DNA from: an uncultured Pseudomonadales bacterium | Lineage (GTDB): Bacteria > Pseudomonadota > Gammaproteobacteria > Pseudomonadales > Azotimanducaceae | Reading direction: 5' to 3' | DNA: 64,000 nucleotides | Assembly: GCA_958296165.1 (NCBI GenBank) | Contig: OY282447.1 | Coordinates: forward strand, 682,001 to 746,000 | Shown: in pieces, positions 28,635-38,700 of the stretch | Position numbering within the stretch: position 1 is the stretch's first letter | Layout: each line of letters opens with the position of its first letter | Notes under the pieces: model-generated | What the model saw: only the letters and a program-made list of their open reading frames with translations | Databases searched by the model: none | What the model was told of the DNA's origin: nothing | Translations under genes and position numbers: made by a program

Positions 28635-29069
28635 GTGGCCGCTCGTCGCCGTCCGATTTCCGAAATCAACGTTGTGCCGTACATCGACGTGATGCTCGTT
28701 CTGCTAGTGATCTTCATGGCCACCGCACCGCTGATGACGCAAGGCGTAGACGTGGACTTGCCGAACACGGACTCGAAACCATTGTCCAACGAACAAGACG
28801 ACCCGCTGGTGGTAAGCGTGGACGACGAAGGCAGGATATTCGTCAATACCGGCATGCCGCGACCAGGGCAGGAGGGCACGCGCGTGACCATCTTTTCGCT
28901 GGCCGATCAGGCTGAGAAGATCATCGGCGCACGGCCGGACATTGCCGTCTACGTGCGCGGCGATCAAGCCATCGCCTACGGCGAGATCATCAATGTGATG
29001 ACGGTATTGCAGCGCGCGGGGGCGCAGAGCGTCGGCTTGATTACCGATCCAATGGACACCATCGAGTAG
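28635..29069 (+). CDS. tolR: TolR
   Basis: The 144-residue protein has one N-terminal membrane segment with the functional aspartate in VPYIDVMLVLLVIFM and a periplasmic ExbD/TolR domain (NVMTVLQRAG ... VGLITDP). It forms the stator with TolQ. The GTG start lies 23 bases after tolQ. The frame directly after its TAG stays open over a 15-base tandem repeat for 17 codons. Confidence 0.96.
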   Translation: MAARRRPISEINVVPYIDVMLVLLVIFMATAPLMTQGVDVDLPNTDSKPLSNEQDDPLVVSVDDEGRIFVNTGMPRPGQEGTRVTIFSLADQAEKIIGARPDIAVYVRGDQAIAYGEIINVMTVLQRAGAQSVGLITDPMDTIE

Positions 29070-29075
29070 GCGGTA

Positions 29076-29120
29076 GGTAGCGTGGGTATAGGTAGCGTGG
29101 GCAAAAAGAGCGTGGGTAAG
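29076..29120 (+). repeat. Three 15-base tandem repeats between tolR and tolA
   Basis: The units are GGTAGCGTGGGTATA, GGTAGCGTGGGCAAA and AAGAGCGTGGGTAAG. In the tolR frame, beyond its stop, they encode a pentapeptide repeat (GSVGI, GSVGK, KSVGK) that ends at a TAG (29124-29126). Confidence 0.8.
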
Positions 29121-29147
29121 AAGTAGGCATGAGAGCAGGTTGGCGGC

Positions 29148-29864
29148 GTGAACTTCGTGCGTGACTACGGCGCACCGCTCGTGCTTGCTTTGCTGCTGCA
29201 CGCGGGCGTCGCCGCAGCGCTGCTGCGCGGCTGGGATGCCGAAGCCGACGAGCCGCAAGTGGTGACGCCACGCATCATCCAAGCACAACTGCTGGTGATG
29301 GAGAAGCCAGTCCCCAAGCCGCGGCCACGCTCCGTGCCGACGGCGCCGCCCAAGCCCAAACCCGCACCGGCGAAACCGCTCCCCAAGCCCGAACCGCAGG
29401 CACCGAAGCCGCCTCCCAAGGCGCTTCCCAAGCCCGATCCCGAGGTCGAACGTCGCGCCCGCGAAGAGGCGGCGAGACAACAACGTCTGCAGGAACTCAT
29501 GGAAAGGTCTACGAAGTTGGCGTTGGACGAAGATGTCGCGGAGGAAAGCGTGATCGAGGCGAACACGATGACCTATGCGGACGCCATCAGCCGTGCCATC
29601 GTCGCCGCGTGGTCGCGCCCGCCGAGCGCTCGCAACGATATGCAAGCGCGCCTGCAAGTGGATCTCACTCCATCGGGCGATCTAATCGGCGTGCGTGTGG
29701 TCGACACGAGCGGCAACCCTGCGTTCGATCGTTCCGCCGAAACCGCAGTGCGCAAGGCGGCGCGTACGCTCGGCACCTTTCCCGTGCCGCCGGAGCAGAG
29801 CCTCTTCGAGGCTCACTTTCGGCACTTCACCCTGTTGTTCAAACCAGAGGATCTGTTGCGTTGA
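29148..29864 (+). CDS. tolA: TolA
   Basis: TolA links the inner-membrane TolQR motor to Pal. This 238-residue version has one N-terminal membrane segment (about 9-28), a Pro/Lys-rich stretch with PKP repeats (about 50-105), a short charged helix and a C-terminal TonB/TolA-like domain (residues about 140-238). The proline-rich linker replaces much of the long helix of the E. coli protein, a shape also seen in TonB. The start is GTG and the stop overlaps the tolB TTG. Confidence 0.9.
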   Translation: MNFVRDYGAPLVLALLLHAGVAAALLRGWDAEADEPQVVTPRIIQAQLLVMEKPVPKPRPRSVPTAPPKPKPAPAKPLPKPEPQAPKPPPKALPKPDPEVERRAREEAARQQRLQELMERSTKLALDEDVAEESVIEANTMTYADAISRAIVAAWSRPPSARNDMQARLQVDLTPSGDLIGVRVVDTSGNPAFDRSAETAVRKAARTLGTFPVPPEQSLFEAHFRHFTLLFKPEDLLR

Positions 29865-31240
29865 AAACACATTGCCATGGAATCAGGCCCAATGCGAAAC
29901 GCCGCCGGCTCGGCATCGCGCAAGCGGCAGCCGCGTTTTTCGCTATTGCAGGCGCGCTCGCCAGCCAAGGTTTGGAGATCGTCATCACCGAAGGCTGGGA
30001 TAGCCCCACGCGCATTGCGGTGGTGCCTTTCGGCGGGCCGCCGCTGCGCGATCGGCCGGGGCCCGTTGCGCCCGTCAAAGTGGCGGACGTCGTCTCCTTC
30101 GATCTAATGCGCAGCGGCCAGTTCGACGCGCTATCAAGCGAGCGGATGTTGTCGCAGCCAACCACCACGGAGGAGGTGTTCTTCCGCGACTGGCGCATCT
30201 TGGACATGGACTATCTGGTGATCGGCCGAGCTTGGCAGGAACCCGGCGCAGGCATATCCATCCTTTACCAGTTGTTCGACGTCAATGCGGAAAGAGAGCT
30301 GAAATCGTCGCGCTGGACGGTGCAGCCGGCGCAGATACGCGACGTTGCGCATCGCATCTCCGATGAAGTCTACGAACAGGTCACCGGCATACGCGGCGCG
30401 TTTTCCACCAAGATCCTCTACGTGCTGGTGGAGAATCCCGGCAGCCGCGCCGCCGTCTACCGCTTGGTGCTGGCAGATACGGACGGCGAGCGCGAACGAA
30501 CCGTCTTCACTACAAACGAACCAATTCTTTCGCCGAGTTGGGCGCCGGATGCGCAGCGCGTAGCCTACGTGACCTTCGAGACCGGCAGATCCACCATCGT
30601 CGTACACGACATCGAGAGCGGCGAGCGGCGCCGCGTGGCAGCCTACCGCGGCATCAATGGCGCACCCGTGTTTTCACCGGATGGCAGGCGGCTGGCGATG
30701 TCGCTCTCGCGCGACGGCAACGCGGAGATATACATCAAGGACTTGGCCAGCGAAGAACTGCAGCGCGTTACCCGTGCGCCTTCGGCCATCGATACCGAGC
30801 CGAACTGGGGCGAAGACGGCAACAGCATCATCTTCACTTCCGACCGCGGCGGCCAGCCGCAGATCTACCGCAAGGATCTCTCCACGTCTTGGGTGGATCG
30901 GTTGACGTTCCAAGGCAGCTACAACGCCCGCGCCCGCCTGCTGCCCGGCGGCCAGCATCTGGTTTACGTGCATCGACGCGAGGGCGTCTACCACATCGCT
31001 TGGCAAGACTTGGAACGGGACACGATGCGCATCCTAACGAAGACCGACTTGGACGAATCGCCGTCGCTGGCGCCGAACGGCACCATGATGATTTACGCCA
31101 CACGGGATCGTGGCAGGGGTATACTGGCTGTGGTTTCGACTGACGGGATCGTGAAGTACGAGTTGCCGTCGGCATCGGGCGATGTGCGCGAACCAGCGTG
31201 GTCGCCGTTTATCGATGCCTTGGCGACGGGTTCGCTTTGA
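29861..31240 (+). CDS. tolB: TolB, periplasmic beta-propeller of the Tol-Pal system
   Basis: A TTG start overlapping the tolA stop gives a signal peptide (basic KRRR, then an Ala-rich hydrophobic core). It is followed by the N-terminal TolB domain (IAVVPFGG) and a six-bladed propeller with repeated WAPDAQRVAY, FSPDGRRLAM, WGEDGNSIIF and LAPNGTMMIY blades. TolB binds Pal in the periplasm. The length of 459 residues is normal. Confidence 0.96.
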   Translation: MKTHCHGIRPNAKRRRLGIAQAAAAFFAIAGALASQGLEIVITEGWDSPTRIAVVPFGGPPLRDRPGPVAPVKVADVVSFDLMRSGQFDALSSERMLSQPTTTEEVFFRDWRILDMDYLVIGRAWQEPGAGISILYQLFDVNAERELKSSRWTVQPAQIRDVAHRISDEVYEQVTGIRGAFSTKILYVLVENPGSRAAVYRLVLADTDGERERTVFTTNEPILSPSWAPDAQRVAYVTFETGRSTIVVHDIESGERRRVAAYRGINGAPVFSPDGRRLAMSLSRDGNAEIYIKDLASEELQRVTRAPSAIDTEPNWGEDGNSIIFTSDRGGQPQIYRKDLSTSWVDRLTFQGSYNARARLLPGGQHLVYVHRREGVYHIAWQDLERDTMRILTKTDLDESPSLAPNGTMMIYATRDRGRGILAVVSTDGIVKYELPSASGDVREPAWSPFIDALATGSL

Positions 31241-31322
31241 GCGAGTAGCGGCGACGAGGAGTAGGTCCAAGTCGAGTACGGCGAAGGGCAGCCGAAAGAC
31301 AGACATTTACGGGAGATACCAC

Positions 31323-31850
31323 ATGCGTCATGCGTTCCGCACCTTGTTCGTGGCGATTCTGGCCGGCGCGCTGTTGGCCGCCTGCAAGAGCCAGCCGGAA
31401 GAGCCGATCGTAGAAGCCGAGCCGGAACCCACGCCGATAGTCGAGCCGGCGCCGCCGCCTCCCCCACCGCCGCCTCGGGTAGACGATCAGAACAACCCCG
31501 TGGACCCGTCCACTGGCCGGCCGCTTGGTCGCACCTTCTACTTCGAGTTCGATCAAGCGCGATTGTCTGAGCGCGACCTTAGAGTGCTGGCGATGCACGC
31601 CAACTACCTGCGCGACTTCCGCAACCGCAGCGTGGTCCTCGAAGGCCACTGCGACGAACGCGGCACGCGGGAATACAACCTTGCGCTAGGCGAACGGCGC
31701 GCCCAAGCAGTGCAAAGCTATCTCACCTCGGCCGGCGTTCGCGCCAGCCAGATCGACACCGTGAGCTACGGCGAAGAGCGTCCGGAGGACCCTGGCCATA
31801 GCGAGAACGCTTGGGCCAAGAATCGCCGAGCAGTGATGATCTACCGCTGA
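31323..31850 (+). CDS. pal: Peptidoglycan-associated lipoprotein Pal
   Basis: The lipobox LLAAC follows a typical signal peptide (cleavage before Cys at about residue 22), then a Pro/Glu-rich linker and an OmpA-like domain with the peptidoglycan-binding pattern EGHCDERGTREYNLALGERRA. It anchors the outer membrane to murein. Length is 175 residues. The ATG lies 82 bases after tolB; cpoB begins four bases after its stop. Confidence 0.97.
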   Translation: MRHAFRTLFVAILAGALLAACKSQPEEPIVEAEPEPTPIVEPAPPPPPPPPRVDDQNNPVDPSTGRPLGRTFYFEFDQARLSERDLRVLAMHANYLRDFRNRSVVLEGHCDERGTREYNLALGERRAQAVQSYLTSAGVRASQIDTVSYGEERPEDPGHSENAWAKNRRAVMIYR

Positions 31851-31854
31851 CGCG

Positions 31855-32670
31855 ATGCGCGCGACCCCGGCCCATTACGGTTGGGCCGCGCTGGTTTCGA
31901 TCAGCGCGCTCGCTTGGTGGGCTGGCAGCGCCTGGGGCGGGGCGCCGGTGCGCGAATCCGAAGCGGCGCAGCGACCCACGCCCGAAGCCAATCCTCCAAC
32001 GGTTAACGCCGCCAACGCCTCGCCAGAAGCCGAGCCGTCGCCCACCAACGGCGCCGGCATCAACGCGCTTTACTACCAACTGCAAGTGCTGCAAGACGAC
32101 GTCCGTCGTCTGCAAGGCATCGTTGAAGAGCAGAATTACCGCATCGAGCGGCTCACCAAAGAGCAACGCGAGCGCTACATCGAACTGGATCAACGCTTGG
32201 TGGAACTACGGCAGTCTCCCGGTGCGGGCGCGGGCACGACCGCAGCGCCAGCACCTGCTTCGGCGCAAACCGAACGGGGCCTGTACAACGCAGCATATGC
32301 GTTGGTGAAGCAAGTCACCGGACGGCCAGCATCCGAACGCAAGGATGCCTACGAGCAGGCATTGGCGATGTTCACGGAATTGATCGGTACCTATCCGAAC
32401 GGCAGCTTCACCCCCAACGCCTTCTATTGGACTGGCGAAATACACGTTTATACCGATGAGCTGGAACTCGCTCGGCAGGCATTCGTGCAGGTGGTCAACC
32501 TATTCAGCGACCACGACAAGGTACCGGACGCGCTCTACAAGCTCGGCGTGGTCTACCATCGTCTAGGCGACAACGCGAGCGCCCTGCGCTACCTCGATCG
32601 CGTCGCCGCCGAGCACCCCGGCCACACCGCCGCCAGCTTGGCTCGCTCCTATGCCGCCGAGCTGCGCTGA
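31855..32670 (+). CDS. cpoB: CpoB/YbgF, Tol-Pal cell division coordinator
   Basis: The 271-residue periplasmic protein has an N-terminal hydrophobic export segment, a coiled coil (YYQLQVLQDDVRRLQGIVEEQN, read across about residues 65-115) and three C-terminal TPR-like repeats (YEQALAMFTELI, ARQAFVQVVNLF, ALRYLDRVAAEHP). CpoB couples murein synthesis to outer-membrane constriction. It closes the tol operon and converges on the amidase gene 54 bases away. Confidence 0.92.
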   Translation: MRATPAHYGWAALVSISALAWWAGSAWGGAPVRESEAAQRPTPEANPPTVNAANASPEAEPSPTNGAGINALYYQLQVLQDDVRRLQGIVEEQNYRIERLTKEQRERYIELDQRLVELRQSPGAGAGTTAAPAPASAQTERGLYNAAYALVKQVTGRPASERKDAYEQALAMFTELIGTYPNGSFTPNAFYWTGEIHVYTDELELARQAFVQVVNLFSDHDKVPDALYKLGVVYHRLGDNASALRYLDRVAAEHPGHTAASLARSYAAELR

Positions 32671-32724
32671 TCCTTTCGATCTAGCTCAACTCTGGCGCTG
32701 AAAAGCGCTTCGCCCGCGCAGCAT

Positions 32725-33132
32725 TCATATCTTCGAGTACTGCGCTTCGAACTGGCGTCGAAGCACGGCATCGCGCTCGCGCAGCAGATCTTCCCGAAAC
32801 CACTCCCGCAACGCGCGCATCGGAAAGCGACGGCCGGGACACGTGGTTGGTACACCGCCGCGTACTTGCCGATGCGCGCCCAGTTCCAGCTCTGGATAGC
32901 GCAGCTTGAGTTCCAGCAACAGTTGCTTGAGCGCATGCACTTGCACTGCGGAAGGCACCGCTGCATCGAAATCGCCCTCCACGGCCACGCCGATGCTGCG
33001 CGGATGTTGGCCACGTTCCGTTTCGTGCAGTTCCGCCGTGCAGCTGCCGTCGCCGCCGATGCGATAGTGGAATGCGCCGCCACGGCAAGCGCCGTGGTGG
33101 ATGAGCACGAATCGCACGCTGCCGCGTCGCAC
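32725..33132 (-). CDS. Small N-acetylmuramoyl-L-alanine amidase (PGRP/Amidase_2 type)
   Basis: The 135-residue protein has the zinc amidase pattern: LIHHGACRGGAFHYRI (first His ligands and Tyr), SIGVAVEGDFD, and TTCPGRRFP near the C-terminus. The conserved GHRD segment reads GAHRQVRGG, so the catalytic neighbourhood deviates somewhat. No signal peptide is seen; a cytoplasmic or phage-type lysin-like role is possible. It starts at GTG 12 bases after the MATE gene stop on the same strand. Confidence 0.75.
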   Translation of the reverse strand: MRRGSVRFVLIHHGACRGGAFHYRIGGDGSCTAELHETERGQHPRSIGVAVEGDFDAAVPSAVQVHALKQLLLELKLRYPELELGAHRQVRGGVPTTCPGRRFPMRALREWFREDLLRERDAVLRRQFEAQYSKI

Positions 33133-33144
33133 CGCTGGCCGCCT

Positions 33145-34545
33145 TCAAGCCGCCCTGGCGAGCGCAATGCCGCGCCGCACCGCGAGCCTATTCCAGTACC
33201 AAGCGGCAACCCCAAGCAGCACGTTGGTAGCGGCCATTGCCAAGAAGATTCCCAGATAGCCCCACAGGTAGTCGCCGAGCAACAGCAGCGGAATGTAGAG
33301 CACCAGTGTGCGGGCTAGCGAAATGGCCAGGGGCGGCAACGGCTGGCCAAGCGCGTTGAAGCAGGAAGTGGCCACTTGCAGCACGCCCATGAAGCCAATG
33401 GAGAGTGGAATCACGAGGAAGAACAGTGCCGCCACCTCCACGACCGTGGGGTTCGGATCGATCGTCCTCACGGCCGCTTCGCCAACAAACCACAACACCA
33501 CGAACGTCACCACGCCCCAAGCAAGACAGAACCAATTGCATTGTCGCAACGCGATGCGTACGCGCTGGTATTTGCCAGCGCCCCAGTTCTGGCCGACGAA
33601 TGGCGAGATGGACGAAGACGCGGACCAGAGCACCATATGCACCATGGTCTCCACACGTGCCGCAACGGTGTAGCCGGCCACCACTTCATGGCCATAGCCG
33701 GCCAGGAGCCTCGTGGCCACGAGCATGGAAATCGGCTGCACCAAGCTGCTTGCTGTGGCCGGCCCGCCGACGTGCAGAATCGCCCACCAAGAGGCGCCGA
33801 GGCCGGCCAGCGACCAGCTCACCATGCGCTGGCGCAGCAGAATCGCCACATAGAGGGCGACGCTGAATACGCGCGATGCCACATATGCCCACGCGGCGCC
33901 GGCGATGCCGAGCTCCGGCACGCCGAACAACCCGAAGATCAGCACCGGCCCCAGCGCGATTTGCAGCAGCGAACCGGTGGTCATCACCAAGCCGGGGCTG
34001 GCGGCGCTGCCGGTGGCGCGCAGCAACGTAGAGCCAACCATGGACAGCATGAACAGCGGGAAGCCAAGCATGTAGACGCTCAAATACTGCGTGGCCATCG
34101 ACAACACTTCGCCATCGGCACCTAGCCAAGCAAGCGCCTGATCGGCGAACAAGAAACCCGCCACGCCAATCATCACCCCCACCGCCAGCACGAGCAATTC
34201 GGCATGGGTGACCAGCTGCGCCGCCATGGCGCGGTCGCCAGCGCCGTAGGAGCGGGCGATGACGGACGAAGCGCCAGTGCCGATGCCGCCGGCAAAAGCG
34301 AATAGAAACATGGTGATGGGAAACGCAAACCCCATCGCCGCCAACGCTTCGGTACCCACTAGCCCCAGATAAACGGCCTCGGCGAGCCGGGCGACGTTCA
34401 TGGAGAGCGAGCCAAGAGCCATGAACGACCCCAGGCGAATCAGATGCCAGCCAACGCTGCCTTCGGTGAACCCCGCCAGCCGGGCCATGCGCCTCGCGCG
34501 CCGCCGCACCGCCGGCGAAACGGAGCGCGACGCGCTACGCGGCAT
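33145..34545 (-). CDS. MATE family efflux transporter
   Basis: The 466-residue protein has about 12 hydrophobic segments in two related halves, with MATE-type motifs such as LGSLSMNVARLAEAVYLG near the N-terminus and VGQNWGAGK in the second half. It exports cationic drugs or metabolites using Na+ or H+. The amidase gene follows closely. The upstream gene is a hydrolase on the same strand, 108 bases away. Confidence 0.9.
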   Translation of the reverse strand: MPRSASRSVSPAVRRRARRMARLAGFTEGSVGWHLIRLGSFMALGSLSMNVARLAEAVYLGLVGTEALAAMGFAFPITMFLFAFAGGIGTGASSVIARSYGAGDRAMAAQLVTHAELLVLAVGVMIGVAGFLFADQALAWLGADGEVLSMATQYLSVYMLGFPLFMLSMVGSTLLRATGSAASPGLVMTTGSLLQIALGPVLIFGLFGVPELGIAGAAWAYVASRVFSVALYVAILLRQRMVSWSLAGLGASWWAILHVGGPATASSLVQPISMLVATRLLAGYGHEVVAGYTVAARVETMVHMVLWSASSSISPFVGQNWGAGKYQRVRIALRQCNWFCLAWGVVTFVVLWFVGEAAVRTIDPNPTVVEVAALFFLVIPLSIGFMGVLQVATSCFNALGQPLPPLAISLARTLVLYIPLLLLGDYLWGYLGIFLAMAATNVLLGVAAWYWNRLAVRRGIALARAA

Positions 34546-34653
34546 GGAGCTGCGGAAGATCTGCGCGGCCGTGCGCCGGATGAGTTTTCGGGCGCTTCAG
34601 GCGGCTACTCTCCGGTTCACGCACCGCCCTCGTCCCAACCACGCCCGCGCGCC

Positions 34654-35547
34654 TTAGCGACTCACCTCGACGGCACGGATGTGCGTGGCAATCGATCCAA
34701 CGATGGTATCGATCAGGGGCTCTGGCAGGTCGTGCCCCATCTGCTCTATGGCCAGAAGCTCAGCACCCGGTATCGCATCGGCCGTGGCCATGCCTGCCTC
34801 TATGGGAACCAACCGATCCGCCTTGCCGTGGATGACGAGCGTGGGCACAGCCAGATTCGCCAGGTTCGTGCTACGGTCGCCATCGGCCAGAATGGCAGCG
34901 AGCTGGCGCGCGGTTCCGTCTGGCCGATAGGCGCGCTCGACGGCACGCCGCGCGAGCCGAGCGATGCCCACCGCCTCGGAATCGAAATGAGGGCCGCCGA
35001 ACGCGCGCCAAGCATCAACCTGGTGCGCAACCGCGACGTCGAGCGATTCCTCGGCCAACGTAGCAAGCAGCGCGCGCTCCACCTCCGAATCGCCGCCCGG
35101 CAGCGCCGGATCGCCGCTCGAAGACATGATGGAAGTAAGGCTGTAGACGCGCTGTGGATGCTCGATGGCCATGCGCTGGGCGATCATGCCGCCCATCGAC
35201 AAGCCGATGACGTGGGCACCGGCCTGGCCTAGGTGATCGAGCAGATCGACGGCGTCCTGAGCCATGTCCGAAAGCGTATAGGCGCTTTGCAGCGAACCAG
35301 GCGTGTCGCGCTCTGCCAACAGCGCCTCGATGGACGGCGGGCGCGTATCGACGCCATGCGACAGACCCGCATCGCGGTTATCGAACGTCACCGCGCACAG
35401 ATCGTTGGCGACGATGCCCTCAAGCAGCGAATCCGGCCACTGCACCAACTGGCAGCCCAAGCCGTGGATCAGCAACGCACGCGGATTCGCCCGAGCACCG
35501 CGATGCTCAAAGTAGATGGCGCCGCTGTGCGCTCTGAATATGGCCAT
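34654..35547 (-). CDS. Alpha/beta hydrolase
   Basis: The 297-residue protein shows the alpha/beta-hydrolase fold with oxyanion motif LIHGLG, nucleophile elbow GLSMGG (Ser), a late acid in VIHGKADRLVP and catalytic His in QMGHDLP. Sequence style resembles aclacinomycin-methylesterase/3-oxoadipate-lactonase-like esterases; the substrate cannot be inferred. ATG 35547 (MAIFRAHSG) is taken as start because homologues begin there; an ATG at 35589 would add 14 residues. Confidence 0.85.
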   Translation of the reverse strand: MAIFRAHSGAIYFEHRGARANPRALLIHGLGCQLVQWPDSLLEGIVANDLCAVTFDNRDAGLSHGVDTRPPSIEALLAERDTPGSLQSAYTLSDMAQDAVDLLDHLGQAGAHVIGLSMGGMIAQRMAIEHPQRVYSLTSIMSSSGDPALPGGDSEVERALLATLAEESLDVAVAHQVDAWRAFGGPHFDSEAVGIARLARRAVERAYRPDGTARQLAAILADGDRSTNLANLAVPTLVIHGKADRLVPIEAGMATADAIPGAELLAIEQMGHDLPEPLIDTIVGSIATHIRAVEVSR

Positions 35548-35712
35548 AGCCGGTGATGTCCTCGCATGAAACAACGCGGCTGAGAGCATACGCGAGCGAC
35601 ATGGCTCGTTCCACGTTTGGCGCCATCGAACGGCGAAATCCGCACGGCGGCGGGTCCGCGCAGAGGCTTGGAGTGGCGACTCCGAAGGAGAAGGTGAGAC
35701 GTTCCTCGCTCC

Positions 35713-38700
35713 TCAACCAGAACGCACATCGCTCTTGAACTCTGGCACGATCTGCCGGAGCGTGTCGTCCACCTGCTTGCGCACCGATGCAGGTGCGCTC
35801 GCATCCAACGCCACGCCAACGCGAAAGCGCAGACCATAGCCTGCGCTTGCTTCTAGGAGCTTCGGGACGGATTCCGCCAAATCCTGCATCTGGAATCCCT
35901 CCACCTCCAAGTTGGCGACTTGCGGTGGCGGAGGCGGGGCGCTGCCACCCTCCGGCATCCGCAGACGCCACGCGCCGGCGAGATCGTACTCGACTGTTGC
36001 GCCATCGCCTTGAGCGGTCTCCAGCCAGCGGCTTCGCACAGCCTCGCCAAGGCTGTCTCGAACCAGCCCCCAGGGAACCGCCATCCCTCTCTTTTGCGAC
36101 AACGCACGCACGATCGCGGCACCGTTGGTTTCAAGGGCCTCCCAAGCACCGGGCAACGCATCCGGGGTGAGCTCTTGGGGTGCGATCATCTGCGGTGGCG
36201 GCAGCAATTCCGCCTGCTCGTTCAATGCTACGAATGGGACCACTTCCTTCCAAGAAGATGTGGGGCCGTTCACCAGCCAAACGGTTCCATCCGCCACCGC
36301 CTGCGCCAATGCAGCTTCCAAAGTCGCCTCTTTGCAGCATGGTATCGCGTGTTGTTCGTCCCACCCATCGTGGGCGACGGTGACGGTGTGCTCGCCAGAA
36401 AAGTAGCGCTTAGCTTGCGCTAGGTTGAGGCGTTCGTTTTGCCAAAGCTCCGGCAGCGCGTCCGGCGCCAGCAATTGCGCGGGAAGAGATGAGAGCACGG
36501 CCTGCTGCGGCAGCACCACCTCCAGAGTTGGATCGTTGTGTACTTCTGCCTCCACCGGCGTGCGCCACCAAGTACGGCCGCTGCCGTCCGGGCGCGCCAG
36601 CCGAGCGACGAACAGGCCACGCTCCACGCCTTGCAGCACGGTATCCAGCACCACCTTCGCATTCAGCATCTTAGGCAGGCGCGGGTCGCGGGCGAAAGCG
36701 CTGGCAAGGTCCTTTACGAACCGGGCGTCTTCGTCATTGCGCCACAAATCGTAAGGGCCGCCCGGCAGCAGCGCTTCGGCATCCACGGCGGTTTCCTTGA
36801 TGCGCGAACGCTCGTCGTTCTTGATTTCCAGAAACAGCGGCCCAGCCGCCGCCGCCAAACGAAAGGCATGAACATCGTTGTTCTCGTTGACCGTTACCAC
36901 CACGGCGTAGCCTTGTCGGATCGCCTGCGGCAGGCGCGCGCGGGCATCGCGCAGTTCGCGGCGCAGCCGTTCGCTGCGCAACGGGTCTACATCTTGGTTT
37001 CGCAGTTGCGCCGCAACGTCCTCCCAGCCAAGCAAGGCCCTAGCACTTGCCCGCATGACGTCCAGCCCTTCTCGCGAAGGCACAGCAAGCACGACGGCAT
37101 TGCGGTTTACGCGCGGTCGGTTCGGCCCAGTGGTTTCAGCGAGATAACGTTTCGCCAACGCGCTTGGCCGACCGGATTCGCAAGCCGCGTCTGGCCCCAG
37201 AATCACGAAGCGGAACTCGCCGTCGTCACGCACATCGGTTGGTGCTGCAGGCAGCAAATGCACCTTCGCGCCGGTGGTTGCCGCGCCGCCATCCAACGCG
37301 CCTTTCGCCTTGCGAACGGCATCGGCAATTGCGGCATCCACGGCCTCGCCGCGCACCCGCTCGCGGCAGGCTTCGTCGTGCATCTGCTTCAAGTTGGGCC
37401 GATTGCCTAAGCGCCAAGACTTAGGCAGTTCTTCGGGGCTTATGCCTCTCGCATCTTCGTCGTCTAAGAACCAGGAGATTTCGCGCCAGCGGCGCAATGC
37501 CTTGGCCAACTCGATGCCGTCCGCGGCGCTGCCGGCCATGCGCTGCAACTCCGGCGTATTGGCCTTGCTGCCGATGGGTTGCGAGTGCAGGAACGTGGCA
37601 ACAACCGCTTGCTCCGCGCTGCGACTTGGTCGCAACGCCGGGAACTCCTCTTGAATCTCCCGCGCCTTGGCCAGCTCGCTTTCCAGCAACCTCGCCCAAT
37701 CTGTTGGACGGCCCTCGCCGCCCGTATCCACCACATTAGCCAAGTCTTTGACGGCTTCGGAAACGCCAGTTTCGCCCGGTGCCGCCAGCAGTGCCGCCGG
37801 GCCGATTAGTGGGCTTGCATCCCAATCTTCGGCGGCTCGCAACGCCGTGGCGAGAGTGCGCAGAATGCCGCGCGTGCGCTGAAACGCCGGCAGCTGAGTC
37901 CACTTGCTGTAGAACACATCCGTGAGGTCCGGGTGGAACGGAAAGCTCTCCAGAAACCGCGTTTCGTGGCCGGCGCGATCCTTGGCGGTTGTTTCATCCA
38001 GCTTGGCGAGTTCGCGCACCACGCCGATCACGTGGGAACGGTAGGCGTCTTCATTGCCAAGACTGTCGCGCCGAAAGAAACGCCGGCGCAGCACTTCAGC
38101 CACATCCCGCTGCGCCACCGGCTGCACGCCCTCCTCGCGCTGGCGCCGCAGCACCGCAGACAGTTCGCCGCTGACTTGACGGCCTAGCTCATCCTGCTTG
38201 GTGGGGTCCGTGGCGAGCAGCGATGCCACCATAGCCGCTTGATCCACCTTGCCCACCGCGCTGGTGAGATGTTGGAAGAAATCGACAATGCGTGCCTGCC
38301 ACTTTCGATCCAGCCCCACTTTCTCGCGGGCGTACATGAGCACTTCATCCACCAACACCAACGTACTCAAGCCGCGCTCGCCGGGAAGGGCCAACAGCTT
38401 CGCCAACAGCGGTTCCGCCGGCGGCGTCTCGCGTTCCGCGGCCTCGCCATCCGCATGGATCGCCCGCAGCCCGTCGCTGCCCGCAAGTTGATAGGCCAGC
38501 ACGCTCCAAGGATGCCGCAGCGTGCGCGTCTCGCCGTTCGGCGCCCGCACATCCTCAATGCCCTTCTCGACATCGATCTTGTCGAAGCACAGCGTGGCGA
38601 CGAACGCTTGCGGCAAGTCCACTCCGACATGTTCGCGGAACTCGCGCACCGTCGGCATGTTCGGCAGGCTGGCCGGGTTGCGGAACAGGTGGTAGAGCGT

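Noticed and set aside
32690..32712. GCGCT-GAAA-AGCGC hairpin between cpoB and the amidase gene as a terminator
   Set aside because: Five-base stem and no T tract; too weak to call.
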